Shown: piece after piece, positions 1 to 5,568 of the stretch
Layout: every line of letters starts with the position of its first letter
Numbering within the stretch: position 1 is the first letter of the stretch
DNA from: Thiotrichaceae bacterium
GTDB lineage: Bacteria > Pseudomonadota > Gammaproteobacteria > Thiotrichales > Thiotrichaceae
Length of the DNA stretch: 5,717 nt
Assembly (NCBI GenBank): GCA_027008885.1
Contig: JALVDQ010000016.1
Location: forward strand, 1-5,717
Direction: 5' to 3'
Made by a program: the position numbers and the translations under genes
Notes under the pieces: model-generated
The model's input: only the letters and a program-made list of their open reading frames with translations
Databases searched by the model: none
Told to the model about the DNA's origin: nothing

Positions 1-105
1 TCCTCAGAGCAAGATATAAGATTAAGTGGTCTGGAAACAGAAGGAAATTTTAGTGATTTGAGGTTGACAAGTGACTTCATAGAAGGTTGGGTTAGATACG
101 CATAA
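1..105 (+). CDS. 3' end of an unidentified gene, stop codon supplied by repeat
   Basis: Frame 1 is open from the window edge for 34 codons and stops at TAA 103-105. The other two plus frames hit stops within this stretch. The visible residues are mixed polar and hydrophobic (it begins SSEQDIRLSG and ends FIEGWVRYA), with no recognisable motif or membrane segment. The last seven codons and the stop lie inside the first copy of the 175-bp repeat, which starts at 84. The repeat therefore seems to have replaced or extended the original C-terminus. With so short a stretch, a chance open frame cannot be excluded and no function can be given. Confidence 0.4.
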   Translation, partial: SSEQDIRLSGLETEGNFSDLRLTSDFIEGWVRYA

Positions 106-258
106 AACCAGAATCTAAAATCACTACAATGCTTGCGCGTATCGTAACCCAACAGGATGCCATGACTTTGCCAAACCACTGCTCCCGTGTTACGCTCCTC
201 AGCACAGGCTATGCAAAAAATATATAAAAAACAGGGGGGATGGGTATCATACAACTGT
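84..258. repeat. 175-bp tandem repeat unit, copy 1
   Basis: This unit repeats immediately at 259 with a period of exactly 175 bp and only a few substitutions. Its first part is an imperfect hairpin: GTTGGGTTAGATACGC at 86-101 pairs with GCGTATCGTAACCCAAC at 137-153, with one bulged C and a loop of about 35 nt. Later parts are a GTGTT...CAGCAC mini-hairpin, an A/T-rich tract and a G6 run followed by ATGGGT. It resembles the dispersed GTTGGGTTA/TAACCCAAC palindromic repeats of many environmental proteobacteria. No credible protein is encoded in it. Confidence 0.9.
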
Positions 259-420
259 AGGTTGGGTTAGATACGCATAAAACCAGAATCTAAAATCACT
301 ATAATGCTTGCGCGTATCGTAACCCAACAGGATGCCATGACTTTGCCAAACCACTGCTCCCGTGTTGCGTTCCTCAGCACAGGCTATGCAAAAAATATAT
401 AAAAAAAGGGGGGGATGGGT
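259..420. repeat. 175-bp tandem repeat unit, copy 2
   Basis: This is the second unit of the tandem array, matching copy 1 at an offset of 175 bp. Differences seen include C to T in ACTACAATG, ACGCTCC changed to GCGTTCC, and a changed A/G homopolymer (A7G7 in place of A6CAG6). The hairpin arms (261-276 and 312-328) are fully kept. Similarity stops at 420, just after GATGGGT, so the last 13 nt of the unit are replaced by unique sequence leading to the glnN terminator. Confidence 0.9.
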
Positions 421-447
421 TGTTGTATTACAATCAGGAAATCCCAT

Positions 448-478
448 AAAAAAGGTCGCCCAAAGGCGACCTTTTTTT
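448..478. terminator. Bidirectional rho-independent terminator after glnN
   Basis: A perfect 7-bp GC-rich stem (GGTCGCC at 454-460, GGCGACC at 465-471) closes a CAAA loop. It is flanked by A6 on the left and T7 on the right, so it can terminate in both directions. It lies 18 nt beyond the glnN stop codon and is that gene's natural terminator. It also shields glnN from reading through the repeat array. Confidence 0.92.
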
Positions 479-495
479 AGCTGTTATGCCTTAAC

Positions 496-2670
496 TTATT
501 TTATAAACAACATTTCCTGATAGCTGGGTAATGGCCACAGATCACTGGCAACGTCCACTTCAAGCGCATCCACAAACTTGCGTACTTCATCCATAAGCTT
601 GCGTATGTCTTTTGCACAGAATTGCATGTGAGCTTCCACATTTTTAAACTTGTCTTTAGCGATTGCTTTTTCAAGTTTGGCAACTGCTTTCATCATGCCG
701 TTAACATTCTTGCCAATATTCTTGGCGATATTGTTGTCGATATTAATACCCATTTCGCTAGCAGATGCGGCTGCCAGCGCAAGATCAGACAGGTAGCGAG
801 TCGCTGCCGGATAGATTTTCGTCTTTGCCATATCAACTACCAGCCTGGCTTCAACTGCAATTGAAAGAATGTACTGCTCGGCATAAACCTCAAAACGGCT
901 TTCCAGCTCAACGTCTGAAAGAACCCCTGTGCTCTTGAACAGCTTCTTGACATCCTTGTCTTTAAGATAAGGCAGTGCATCAGCCGTTGTTGGCAGTTCT
1001 TTAAGACCACGTTTTTTCGCTTCCTTATGCCACTCGGCTGAATAACCATCACCGCCGAATACCGCCGCTTCATTTTCTTTCATGAGCTTTTTAAGTACCG
1101 AAATAACCGCTTTGGTGGTATCACCCTTGGTTCTTTTCAGTGCTTTGGTCAGCTCGCCTGCGATCCAGTTTAATGAATCTGCAAGCATGGTATTCATGGC
1201 AATCAAAGGACCTGTTACCGATTGATTTGAACCCACTGCGCGGAATTCAAAACGGTTACCAGTAAATGCAAAGGGTGAAGTACGGTTACGATCACCCGCA
1301 TCTTTGGCAAAAGGAATAATCTGTGACAATCCCAAATCCATAATGCCGCCTTCATCCACGTCATCCAGCTTGCCCTTCTTGATCTGCTCAAAGACACCTT
1401 CGATTTGTGAACCAAGGTAAACAGAAAGGATTGCAGGTGGCGCTTCATTTGCACCCAAACGATGGTCATTGCCCGCAGATGCGATAACCGCGCGTAATAA
1501 TGGACCGAATTTGTGAACGCCACGAATCACTGCGCCACAGAACAACAGGAAGTTTAGATTCTCATGGGGTGTTTTGCCCGGATCAAGCAAATTACCCTGC
1601 GTTGAGTTACCAACAGACCAGTTAACATGCTTGCCTGAACCATTGATGCCCGCAAATGGCTTCTCATGTAGCAAACAAGCAAAACCGTGCTTCTTCGCTG
1701 TATTTTTCAATGTAGTCATGATTAGCTGCTGGTGATCAGCCGCTACATTTGCCGCCTCAAAATAAGGTGCAATCTCAAACTGACCAGGAGCAACCTCGTT
1801 ATGACGTGTTTTGGCAGGGATACCAAGGCGGTATAGCTGCTCTTCAACATCCTGCATAAATACCTGAACGCGGGGAGGAATCGCACCGAAATAGTGATCA
1901 TCAAATTCCTGACCTTTTGCGGAAGGAGCGCCAAACAGGGTGCGACCAGACAAAATCAGGTCAGGGCGCAAATTGGCAAAGTTTGCATCTATAAGGAAAT
2001 ACTCCTGCTCAGCGCCACAACTGGAGTTAAGTGTTGATACTTCCTCTTCACCCATGAGCTTAAGCACTTTTTGTGCTGCTTCATTCATTGCCGCATTTGA
2101 GCGCAGCAGAGGAGTTTTCTTGTCGAGTGACTCGCCAGTCCATGAAATAAAGACAGATGGAATACACAAAGTTGCGCCATTCTCGGTGTGCATGATGTAT
2201 GCAGGACTGGTTGGATCCCAGGCAGTATAACCACGCGCGGCATTAGTCACACGAATACCACCGTTAGGGAACGAAGAACCATCAGGCTCACCCTTGATCA
2301 GCAGGCTTCCGGTAAATTCGGTGATTGCCTTGCCGCTGGCATCCGATACGATAAAACCATCATGTTTCTCGGCAGAGGCTCCCGTCAACGGGTAAAAAAC
2401 ATGCGAGAAGTAATTTGCCCCTTTTGAAATTGCCCAGTCTTTCATGGCTGCAGCAACCGCATCAGCCGTCGCAGGATCTAATGGCTCACCTGTTTCAAGT
2501 GTCTTTTTCATTGCCTTATAGGCTTTTTTAGACAGCGCCTCTTCCATTTTAGTCAGGGTAAAAACATCCGTCGCCCAGATTTTGCTTAAAGGCTTTGGTT
2601 TTTTAACCGGCATTGGCTCCCTGTTTGTTATCTGAAATACTGCTTGTTCACGAGATTCACTTCCACTCAT
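496..2670 (-). CDS. glnN: Glutamine synthetase type III (GSIII)
   Basis: It makes glutamine from glutamate, ammonia and ATP, the cytoplasmic entry step of nitrogen assimilation. The protein has 724 residues, the usual length for GSIII and far longer than GSI or GSII. Visible motifs, in order, are metal-binding [10 protein letters not shown] (218-227), [12 protein letters not shown] (291-302), ATP/glutamate-binding [12 protein letters not shown] (341-352), [12 protein letters not shown] (401-412), [20 protein letters not shown] (462-481) and the conserved GSIII tail [11 protein letters not shown] (710-720). No residue or motif is missing and there is no frameshift. The GSI-type adenylylation tyrosine motif is not seen, so control is probably mainly transcriptional. 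The ATG at 2670 is supported by AGGAG seven nt upstream. The gene is monocistronic: it has a terminator just behind it and its own sigma-54 promoter. The family call is near certain; whether this is the cell's only GS cannot be seen here. Confidence 0.97.
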   Translation of the reverse strand: MSGSESREQAVFQITNREPMPVKKPKPLSKIWATDVFTLTKMEEALSKKAYKAMKKTLETGEPLDPATADAVAAAMKDWAISKGANYFSHVFYPLTGASAEKHDGFIVSDASGKAITEFTGSLLIKGEPDGSSFPNGGIRVTNAARGYTAWDPTSPAYIMHTENGATLCIPSVFISWTGESLDKKTPLLRSNAAMNEAAQKVLKLMGEEEVSTLNSSCGAEQEYFLIDANFANLRPDLILSGRTLFGAPSAKGQEFDDHYFGAIPPRVQVFMQDVEEQLYRLGIPAKTRHNEVAPGQFEIAPYFEAANVAADHQQLIMTTLKNTAKKHGFACLLHEKPFAGINGSGKHVNWSVGNSTQGNLLDPGKTPHENLNFLLFCGAVIRGVHKFGPLLRAVIASAGNDHRLGANEAPPAILSVYLGSQIEGVFEQIKKGKLDDVDEGGIMDLGLSQIIPFAKDAGDRNRTSPFAFTGNRFEFRAVGSNQSVTGPLIAMNTMLADSLNWIAGELTKALKRTKGDTTKAVISVLKKLMKENEAAVFGGDGYSAEWHKEAKKRGLKELPTTADALPYLKDKDVKKLFKSTGVLSDVELESRFEVYAEQYILSIAVEARLVVDMAKTKIYPAATRYLSDLALAAASASEMGINIDNNIAKNIGKNVNGMMKAVAKLEKAIAKDKFKNVEAHMQFCAKDIRKLMDEVRKFVDALEVDVASDLWPLPSYQEMLFIK

Positions 2671-2677
2671 TTTATAA

Positions 2678-2682
2678 CTCCT
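2678..2682 (-). promoter_or_regulatory. glnN ribosome binding site
   Basis: On the minus strand AGGAG precedes the ATG at 2670 by seven nt (TTATAAA). This is an almost ideal Shine-Dalgarno and fixes the start codon. Confidence 0.85.
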
Positions 2683-2697
2683 GTGTTTCTAATCCTA

Positions 2698-2748
2698 AGG
2701 TAAAAAAGAGCCATGTGGATTTTGACCAAAGAAAACCATCAAGCTCTT
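2698..2748 (-). promoter_or_regulatory. Possible leader hairpin/attenuator of glnN
   Basis: In the transcript direction AAGAGC (2748-2743) pairs with GCTCTT (2711-2706). The second arm runs directly into a T-run (GCTCTTTTTTA), as in an intrinsic terminator. An inner TGG/CCA plus TTT/AAA pairing can extend the stem, but with mismatches. It lies between the predicted sigma-54 start (about 2762) and the ribosome binding site. The stem is short and AT-rich, so it may be only a weak pause site. Confidence 0.3.
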
Positions 2749-2773
2749 AAAATTGTTAAATCGTATATTTTCC

Positions 2774-2788
2774 GCAAAAAATGTGCCA
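2774..2788 (-). promoter_or_regulatory. Sigma-54 (RpoN) promoter of glnN
   Basis: The minus strand reads TGGCAC-ATTTT-TTGC, an exact match to the -24/-12 consensus TGGCACN5TTGC with the required GG-N10-GC spacing. The inferred start is about 12 nt downstream, near 2762, giving a leader of about 90 nt. Together with the NtrC-like sites upstream this is the classic layout of a nitrogen-limitation-induced glutamine synthetase gene. Confidence 0.85.
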
Positions 2789-2801
2789 AGTATCATACAG
2801 G

Positions 2802-2825
2802 AGAGAATTATATTTTTCATTCTCT
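2802..2825. repeat. Small inverted repeat between enhancer and promoter
   Basis: AGAGAAT (2802-2808) and ATTCTCT (2819-2825) form a perfect 7-bp inverted repeat around an AT-rich centre. It lies at about -40 to -63 from the inferred start, between the NtrC-like sites and the sigma-54 promoter. It could bind a regulator or help DNA bending, but no known consensus is matched. Confidence 0.3.
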
Positions 2826-2863
2826 AAAAGCATCAAAATAAGCTCATTACAGGCTTTATTGAA

Positions 2864-2876
2864 CACCTTTTAGGCG
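2864..2876. promoter_or_regulatory. Weak NtrC-like site
   Basis: CACC-N5-GGCG matches seven of eight positions of the core CACY-N5-RGTG, although the outer bases do not fit. Its centre is 31 bp (three helical turns) from the strong site and about 108 bp upstream of the inferred start. Confidence 0.3.
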
Positions 2877-2892
2877 AGATCATAGAAGCTAT

Positions 2893-2909
2893 TGCACCAA
2901 TATTGTGCT
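2893..2909. promoter_or_regulatory. NtrC enhancer site
   Basis: TGCACCAATATTGTGCT is a near-perfect dyad matching the NtrC consensus TGCACYANNNTRGTGCA in both half-sites. Its centre (2901) lies about 139 bp upstream of the inferred sigma-54 start, the distance seen for enhancer sites at enterobacterial glnA. NtrC (GlnG) itself is not encoded in the window. Confidence 0.75.
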
Positions 2910-3215
2910 TTTGTCAGATAAACGCACCCTTTTGTCGATTTGTATGAACTGGAATACGATCTGGGAGCCTGTCTGAAAATAGCCTTGATTATGGTTGGTT
3001 TCGCAAAGCTACACCAACCCTACCAAGCATCGTAAAACGGCATTGTCTGAAGGCAAGACGCAAGAAAAAAGAAGACGGTAAACACTGCAACATCTGACTT
3101 TCCTGGTGGAGATTGGGGATTAAGACATTATGACATTATTGTTAGCAATTTAACAAGGACTGGTACGGACTTGCAAACAGGCTTGCGCCGTCCCTAAACC
3201 CAATCCTTAACCTCC
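2910..3215. other. Gene-free intergenic stretch with repeat debris
   Basis: No frame here encodes a convincing protein. It holds a weak third NtrC-like half-site (2925-2937), an IS-like end (2965-2980), a short hairpin (GGTTGGT 2993-2999 with ACCAACC 3013-3019) related to the repeat family, and otherwise unassigned sequence. It looks like old insertion and repeat debris upstream of the glnN control region. Confidence 0.5.
2965..2980. mobile_element. Degenerate IS-like terminal repeat
   Basis: GAGCCTGTCTGAAAAT matches GAGCCTGTCCGAGAAC, one arm of the palindrome at 5533-5568, in 13 of 16 positions. It may be a footprint of a related insertion sequence. No transposase remnant is visible beside it, so this is a lead only. 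Confidence 0.3.
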
Positions 3216-3285
3216 TGTTGCATCCCTCAATACAGGCTGCATAAAAATATATAAAAAACAGGGGGGATGGGTATTGTACAACTGT
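3216..3285. repeat. Partial 175-bp repeat unit (3' part)
   Basis: It contains TGTTGCATCCCTCAATACAGG, then the A/T tract, the ACAGGGGGGATGGGTAT run and TACAACTGT. It therefore matches the last 70 or so bases of copy 1. The hairpin-bearing first half has decayed beyond recognition. It directly precedes the next copy in the same head-to-tail phase as in the left array. Confidence 0.75.
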
Positions 3286-3420
3286 AGGTTGGGTTAGATA
3301 CGCATAAAACCAGAATTTAAAATCACTACAATGCTTGCGCGTATCGTAACCCAACAGGATGCCATGACTTTGCCAAACCAGCGCTCCCGTGTTGCGTTCC
3401 TCAACACTATACAAAAAAAC
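3286..3420. repeat. 175-bp repeat unit, copy 3 (truncated)
   Basis: It follows the 3' partial unit without a gap and matches copies 1 and 2 over roughly 120 bp with about six substitutions, in direct orientation. The hairpin arms (3288-3303 and 3339-3355) are intact. Similarity fades after the CAACAC mini-hairpin (about 3408), just before the promoter region of the lipoprotein genes. With copies 1 and 2 it flanks glnN by direct repeats about 3 kb apart. Confidence 0.88.
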
Positions 3421-3435
3421 ATACAGTGCGTTGAT

Positions 3436-3464
3436 TTGAGTTTTATAAAGACATCAACAATAAT
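3436..3464 (+). promoter_or_regulatory. Candidate sigma-70 promoter for lipoprotein pair
   Basis: TTGAGT (3436-3441) and AATAAT (3459-3464) are separated by 17 bp, giving a fair -35 and a good -10 match, 45 nt upstream of the first lipoprotein ATG. The region is very AT-rich, so a chance match is possible. Confidence 0.35.
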
Positions 3465-3509
3465 GCTACTATCAATTTTTTTATATATAAAGATAAAAAG
3501 AGAAATAAG

Positions 3510-3782
3510 ATGAAATTAATAATATTTGGCATCGCAATATTATTCTCTTTGCAAGCTTGTAGCCTGGATCAAACTATGTCATTACGCCATATGAAAAATT
3601 GCAAGATATATGATGATACTTCTACCATTTATAAAGAGAATGGAAAGCAGTGTAAAAAGGATAAGAAAATTGTAACCGAGATATTGGGTGAGGGTGCTCT
3701 GGAAGCAGAAAATCAACAACGAAGTTTTGTAGGCGAGTTCACTTTGACATGGCTGGCGTTCTTTGACAATTTAATACATTAG
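3510..3782 (+). CDS. Small predicted lipoprotein (paralogue A)
   Basis: The 90-residue product begins with a lipoprotein signal peptide: MKLII, a hydrophobic core and the lipobox LQAC with the acylated Cys at 17. Serine at +2 predicts an outer-membrane destination. The mature part is lysine-rich, with Cys31 and Cys48 in the pattern CKIY...QCKKDKK. These could form a disulfide in the periplasm. A hydrophobic stretch (TLTWLAFFDNLI) ends the protein. I recognise no family and give no function. The same signal peptide and Cys pattern recur in the next gene, 12 bp downstream, so the two form a tandem paralogous pair, probably co-transcribed. The ATG is preceded by a weak AGAGA-type ribosome site. 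Confidence 0.7.
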   Translation: MKLIIFGIAILFSLQACSLDQTMSLRHMKNCKIYDDTSTIYKENGKQCKKDKKIVTEILGEGALEAENQQRSFVGEFTLTWLAFFDNLIH

Positions 3783-3794
3783 CGGGAAACTAAA

Positions 3795-3965
3795 ATGAAG
3801 TTAATAATATTAAGTATATCTGTACTACTTTCTCTGCAAGGTTGCATTCGTTCCCAACCACTCAGTTGTAAGGTTTTTAATCCAAAATACTCTAAAGAGC
3901 AATGTATCAAGGACAGGAAGACTGTAGATTCATTGACTGTTCTTGAGCAGAGGGGTGGGTCTTGA
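3795..3965 (+). CDS. Small predicted lipoprotein (paralogue B, short)
   Basis: This 56-residue reading frame starts MKLIILSISVLLSLQGC, a lipoprotein signal peptide with lipobox LQGC and Cys at 17, exactly as in the preceding gene. The mature part keeps CKVF...YSKE-QCIKDRK, aligning with CKIY...YKENGKQCKKDKK of its neighbour, but it lacks the roughly 30-residue C-terminal part. It ends nine bp before the stop of the convergent hydroxylase gene. It is either a naturally short paralogue or a copy truncated when the downstream gene was joined. The shared design supports real translation despite the small size. Function unknown. Confidence 0.65.
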   Translation: MKLIILSISVLLSLQGCIRSQPLSCKVFNPKYSKEQCIKDRKTVDSLTVLEQRGGS

Positions 3966-3974
3966 GCGTCTTGA

Positions 3975-4922
3975 TCAGCTGAGATTTTTCCACGCTTCCA
4001 GAAATGGTCGCAAATACAGACTAGAAAAAGAGTGTGGCTTGTTTTCTGCCTTTTCTAATCCATAAAACAAAACCTGGTCTTTTGAAGAGAAACAGTGAGA
4101 ATCAAAGCATAAGTCCCATAAAGAAAAAACGATGCCATAGTTTTTATTAAGATGTTCTGCAGCCGAAGAGTGGTGAATTTGGTGCTGGGCGGGTGATATA
4201 AAAACACGTTCTACGGGATGATAGTAACAAAGTGGTATATTGCTGTGCCTTAAATTAGAGCCGATGATATCAAATGCAAACGTAAAGATACTGGCTCCTA
4301 AAATAGTGACTAATGTGACTTTGTCACTAAAAAAGAAAACAAAAATAATTACACAAACTCCTGCCACAAATGCTCTGCCTAACAGCATCAATATCGCCTC
4401 GACAGGATGGACTCTAAACACGGTAAAAGGGTTTAGACTCGTTGCACTATGATGCACCTTATGAAATGCCCAAAGTAGCGGAATGGTGTGCAGCCAGCGG
4501 TGTAGCCAGTAACGCACAAAATCATCCAGCACAAAAAGGCTCAGGGTGTAGCTAAAAGCAATCACACCCGTAGAAGCCTCTTTAAAAATGGCAAGATTTC
4601 CATCAAATAAATTATGCAGCCACGCCAGACCAAGAGCAATAAAAATGCTTGATATTCCCTGCAAGCGTGTCGAAAAAAAGGAAATGAGAGTGCTATTAAC
4701 TATCATTAACAAATAATCCGCTCTTGCAGATTTTGATAGCCAACTCGTTGCAGAAAATATCTCATGCAAGGCTGTTTTTAGCGTTTTCTTTTTGTATGCA
4801 ACAAACCAGAACAAGCTAATGATCAATGCAGAGCACAGATACCCCCAGAAAATACGCCTTTGCGGATTGAAAAAGGCAGAAAACCAGTCAAGGAAAGGGG
4901 ATTGTATGAGCTCTTCAAACAT
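3975..4922 (-). CDS. Sterol desaturase/fatty acid hydroxylase superfamily membrane protein
   Basis: This is an integral-membrane, probably di-iron oxygenase that would hydroxylate or desaturate a lipid or similar hydrophobic substrate, using O2 and an electron donor. From the ATG at 4922 it has 315 residues. The histidine clusters are complete: HRWLH (141-145), HKVHH (154-158), HPVE (172-175) and HQIHH (247-251), followed by the family's NKNYG (259-263). Several hydrophobic segments (about 25-42, 90-105, 118-134 and 175-219) surround them, with the His clusters facing the cytoplasm in known members. A TTG at 4961 would add 13 residues (LRNPQGLILFKN), but neither start has a clear ribosome site, so the ATG is preferred. 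The superfamily is sure. The substrate (sterol, hopanoid, fatty acid, carotenoid or alkylglycerol) cannot be told, and the neighbours give no hint. It is divergent from the gene at 5049. Confidence 0.9.
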   Translation of the reverse strand: MFEELIQSPFLDWFSAFFNPQRRIFWGYLCSALIISLFWFVAYKKKTLKTALHEIFSATSWLSKSARADYLLMIVNSTLISFFSTRLQGISSIFIALGLAWLHNLFDGNLAIFKEASTGVIAFSYTLSLFVLDDFVRYWLHRWLHTIPLLWAFHKVHHSATSLNPFTVFRVHPVEAILMLLGRAFVAGVCVIIFVFFFSDKVTLVTILGASIFTFAFDIIGSNLRHSNIPLCYYHPVERVFISPAQHQIHHSSAAEHLNKNYGIVFSLWDLCFDSHCFSSKDQVLFYGLEKAENKPHSFSSLYLRPFLEAWKNLS

Positions 4923-4994
4923 GTTTTTAAATAGAATCAAGCCCTGGGGATTGCGCAACAATAATAAGATTTTGTCTATTCAGTCAATTATTGC

Positions 4995-5003
4995 TGATAT
5001 AAA
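4995..5003 (+). promoter_or_regulatory. Extended -10 promoter candidate
   Basis: TGATATAAA fits the extended -10 pattern TGN-TATAAT. A TTGTCT at 4972-4977 is too far away (20 bp) for a normal -35. Transcription would start near 5010 and give a leader of about 40 nt containing the hairpin at 5016-5037. Confidence 0.4.
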
Positions 5004-5015
5004 AAATGTTAAAAT

Positions 5016-5037
5016 CAAAGTAATTAACTTTACTTTG
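5016..5037. repeat. Perfect inverted repeat upstream of 155-residue membrane protein gene
   Basis: CAAAGTAA (5016-5023) and TTACTTTG (5030-5037) form a perfect 8-bp inverted repeat with a 6-nt centre. Its right arm shares the G at 5037 with the Shine-Dalgarno GAGGA (5037-5041). It could be an operator for a dimeric regulator, or an RNA hairpin that affects ribosome access. Confidence 0.5.
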
Positions 5038-5048
5038 AGGATATTCAA

Positions 5049-5516
5049 GTGCAGGCAAAAACCTTTGCAAATTTATCAATAGGGCTATTTTTTCTGGTTT
5101 CATCAGTTTCTTTGGTGGTTTTGATGAGTATGTTTATATTCGTCTGGCAGCCGATATGGACAAAAGGATTTAAAGACTTTCATGCCATCAGTGATGCAAT
5201 TGGCAAGCTCAACGAAACCGTTAAACCCAGTTCTGAAATTGCGCCCAATATGCTCACTGAAATTATCAAAATGAGAAAATCAATGGCCCATATGGAAGGC
5301 ACTATGGACGCAATGATCGAAATACGCTCAATTATGACAGGTATGAGCGAATCAATGAAAAAACTTGAAGAGATTAACCCTAATATCGTTAGTATCAATC
5401 GCTCCGTTGATTTAATGGGACGCACTATGTCTGGTCAATTGGGAGTAATGAATTATGAAGTTAACAAGATGAATGACAAGTTTTCTCCTATGGGATTTAT
5501 GCCGTTTAACTGGTAA
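5049..5516 (+). CDS. Met-rich single-pass membrane protein with coiled coil
   Basis: The product has 155 residues. A hydrophobic segment at about 9-33 anchors it in the inner membrane. The rest is hydrophilic, with hydrophobic residues in a strict 3-4 rhythm: M68, I72, M75, M79, M82, M86, M89, I92, M96, M99, M103, L106, I109. The pattern resumes through I113, I116, V120, M123 and M127 to F145 and M148 after Pro111. Eighteen of 155 residues are Met. This predicts a methionine-packed coiled coil, probably periplasmic. The end is GFMPFNW. The GTG at 5049 is chosen because GAGGA lies seven nt upstream. I recognise no named family and infer only a structural or scaffolding role. No partner gene is visible: the gene to its left is divergent and the one to its right is mobile. 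Confidence 0.8.
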   Translation: MQAKTFANLSIGLFFLVSSVSLVVLMSMFIFVWQPIWTKGFKDFHAISDAIGKLNETVKPSSEIAPNMLTEIIKMRKSMAHMEGTMDAMIEIRSIMTGMSESMKKLEEINPNIVSINRSVDLMGRTMSGQLGVMNYEVNKMNDKFSPMGFMPFNW

Positions 5517-5532
5517 TGTTGTTGGAGTACCA

Positions 5533-5568
5533 GTTCTCGGACAGGCTCCTAGGAGCTTGTCCGAGAAC
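5533..5568. repeat. 36-bp near-perfect palindrome of two opposed IS-like ends
   Basis: The two 18-bp halves (5533-5550 and 5551-5568) are reverse complements except at one position, with no loop and CCTAGG at the centre. Each half reads outward as AGGAGC(T/C)TGTCCGAGAAC, which looks like an insertion-sequence terminal repeat. It starts 16 nt after the stop of the preceding gene, so its RNA hairpin could also terminate or stabilise that transcript, though no U-run follows. Confidence 0.75.

Noticed and set aside
231..245. G-quadruplex in the G6-ATGGG tract
   Set aside because: Only two G-runs are present per unit, so no intramolecular quadruplex with four tracts can form.
84..420. CRISPR-like array
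   Set aside because: The whole 175-bp unit is repeated with no variable spacers, so it is a tandem repeat and not a CRISPR array.
247..447. Minus-strand 66-codon frame across repeat copy 2
   Set aside because: It lies wholly within the repeat and the adjoining sequence. The same peptide appears from copy 3 only because the DNA repeats, the differences include amino-acid changes, and there is no ribosome site. Treated as spurious.
1215..1523. Antisense and shifted-frame open frames inside glnN
   Set aside because: These and similar frames overlap a full-length, motif-complete glutamine synthetase and have no independent support.
3142..3414. Minus-strand 90-codon frame across repeat copy 3 and the partial unit
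   Set aside because: Same repeat-derived peptide as in the left array with an unrelated tail; no domain, signal or ribosome site.
4240..5082. Plus-strand frames opposite the hydroxylase gene
   Set aside because: They are shadows of a gene with complete histidine motifs on the other strand, and the second one runs into the promoter of the next gene.
5180..5425. Minus-strand 81-codon hydrophobic frame
   Set aside because: The Ile-rich composition is what the reverse complement of Met/Asn/Glu-rich codons gives; it is a shadow of the Met-rich protein gene.
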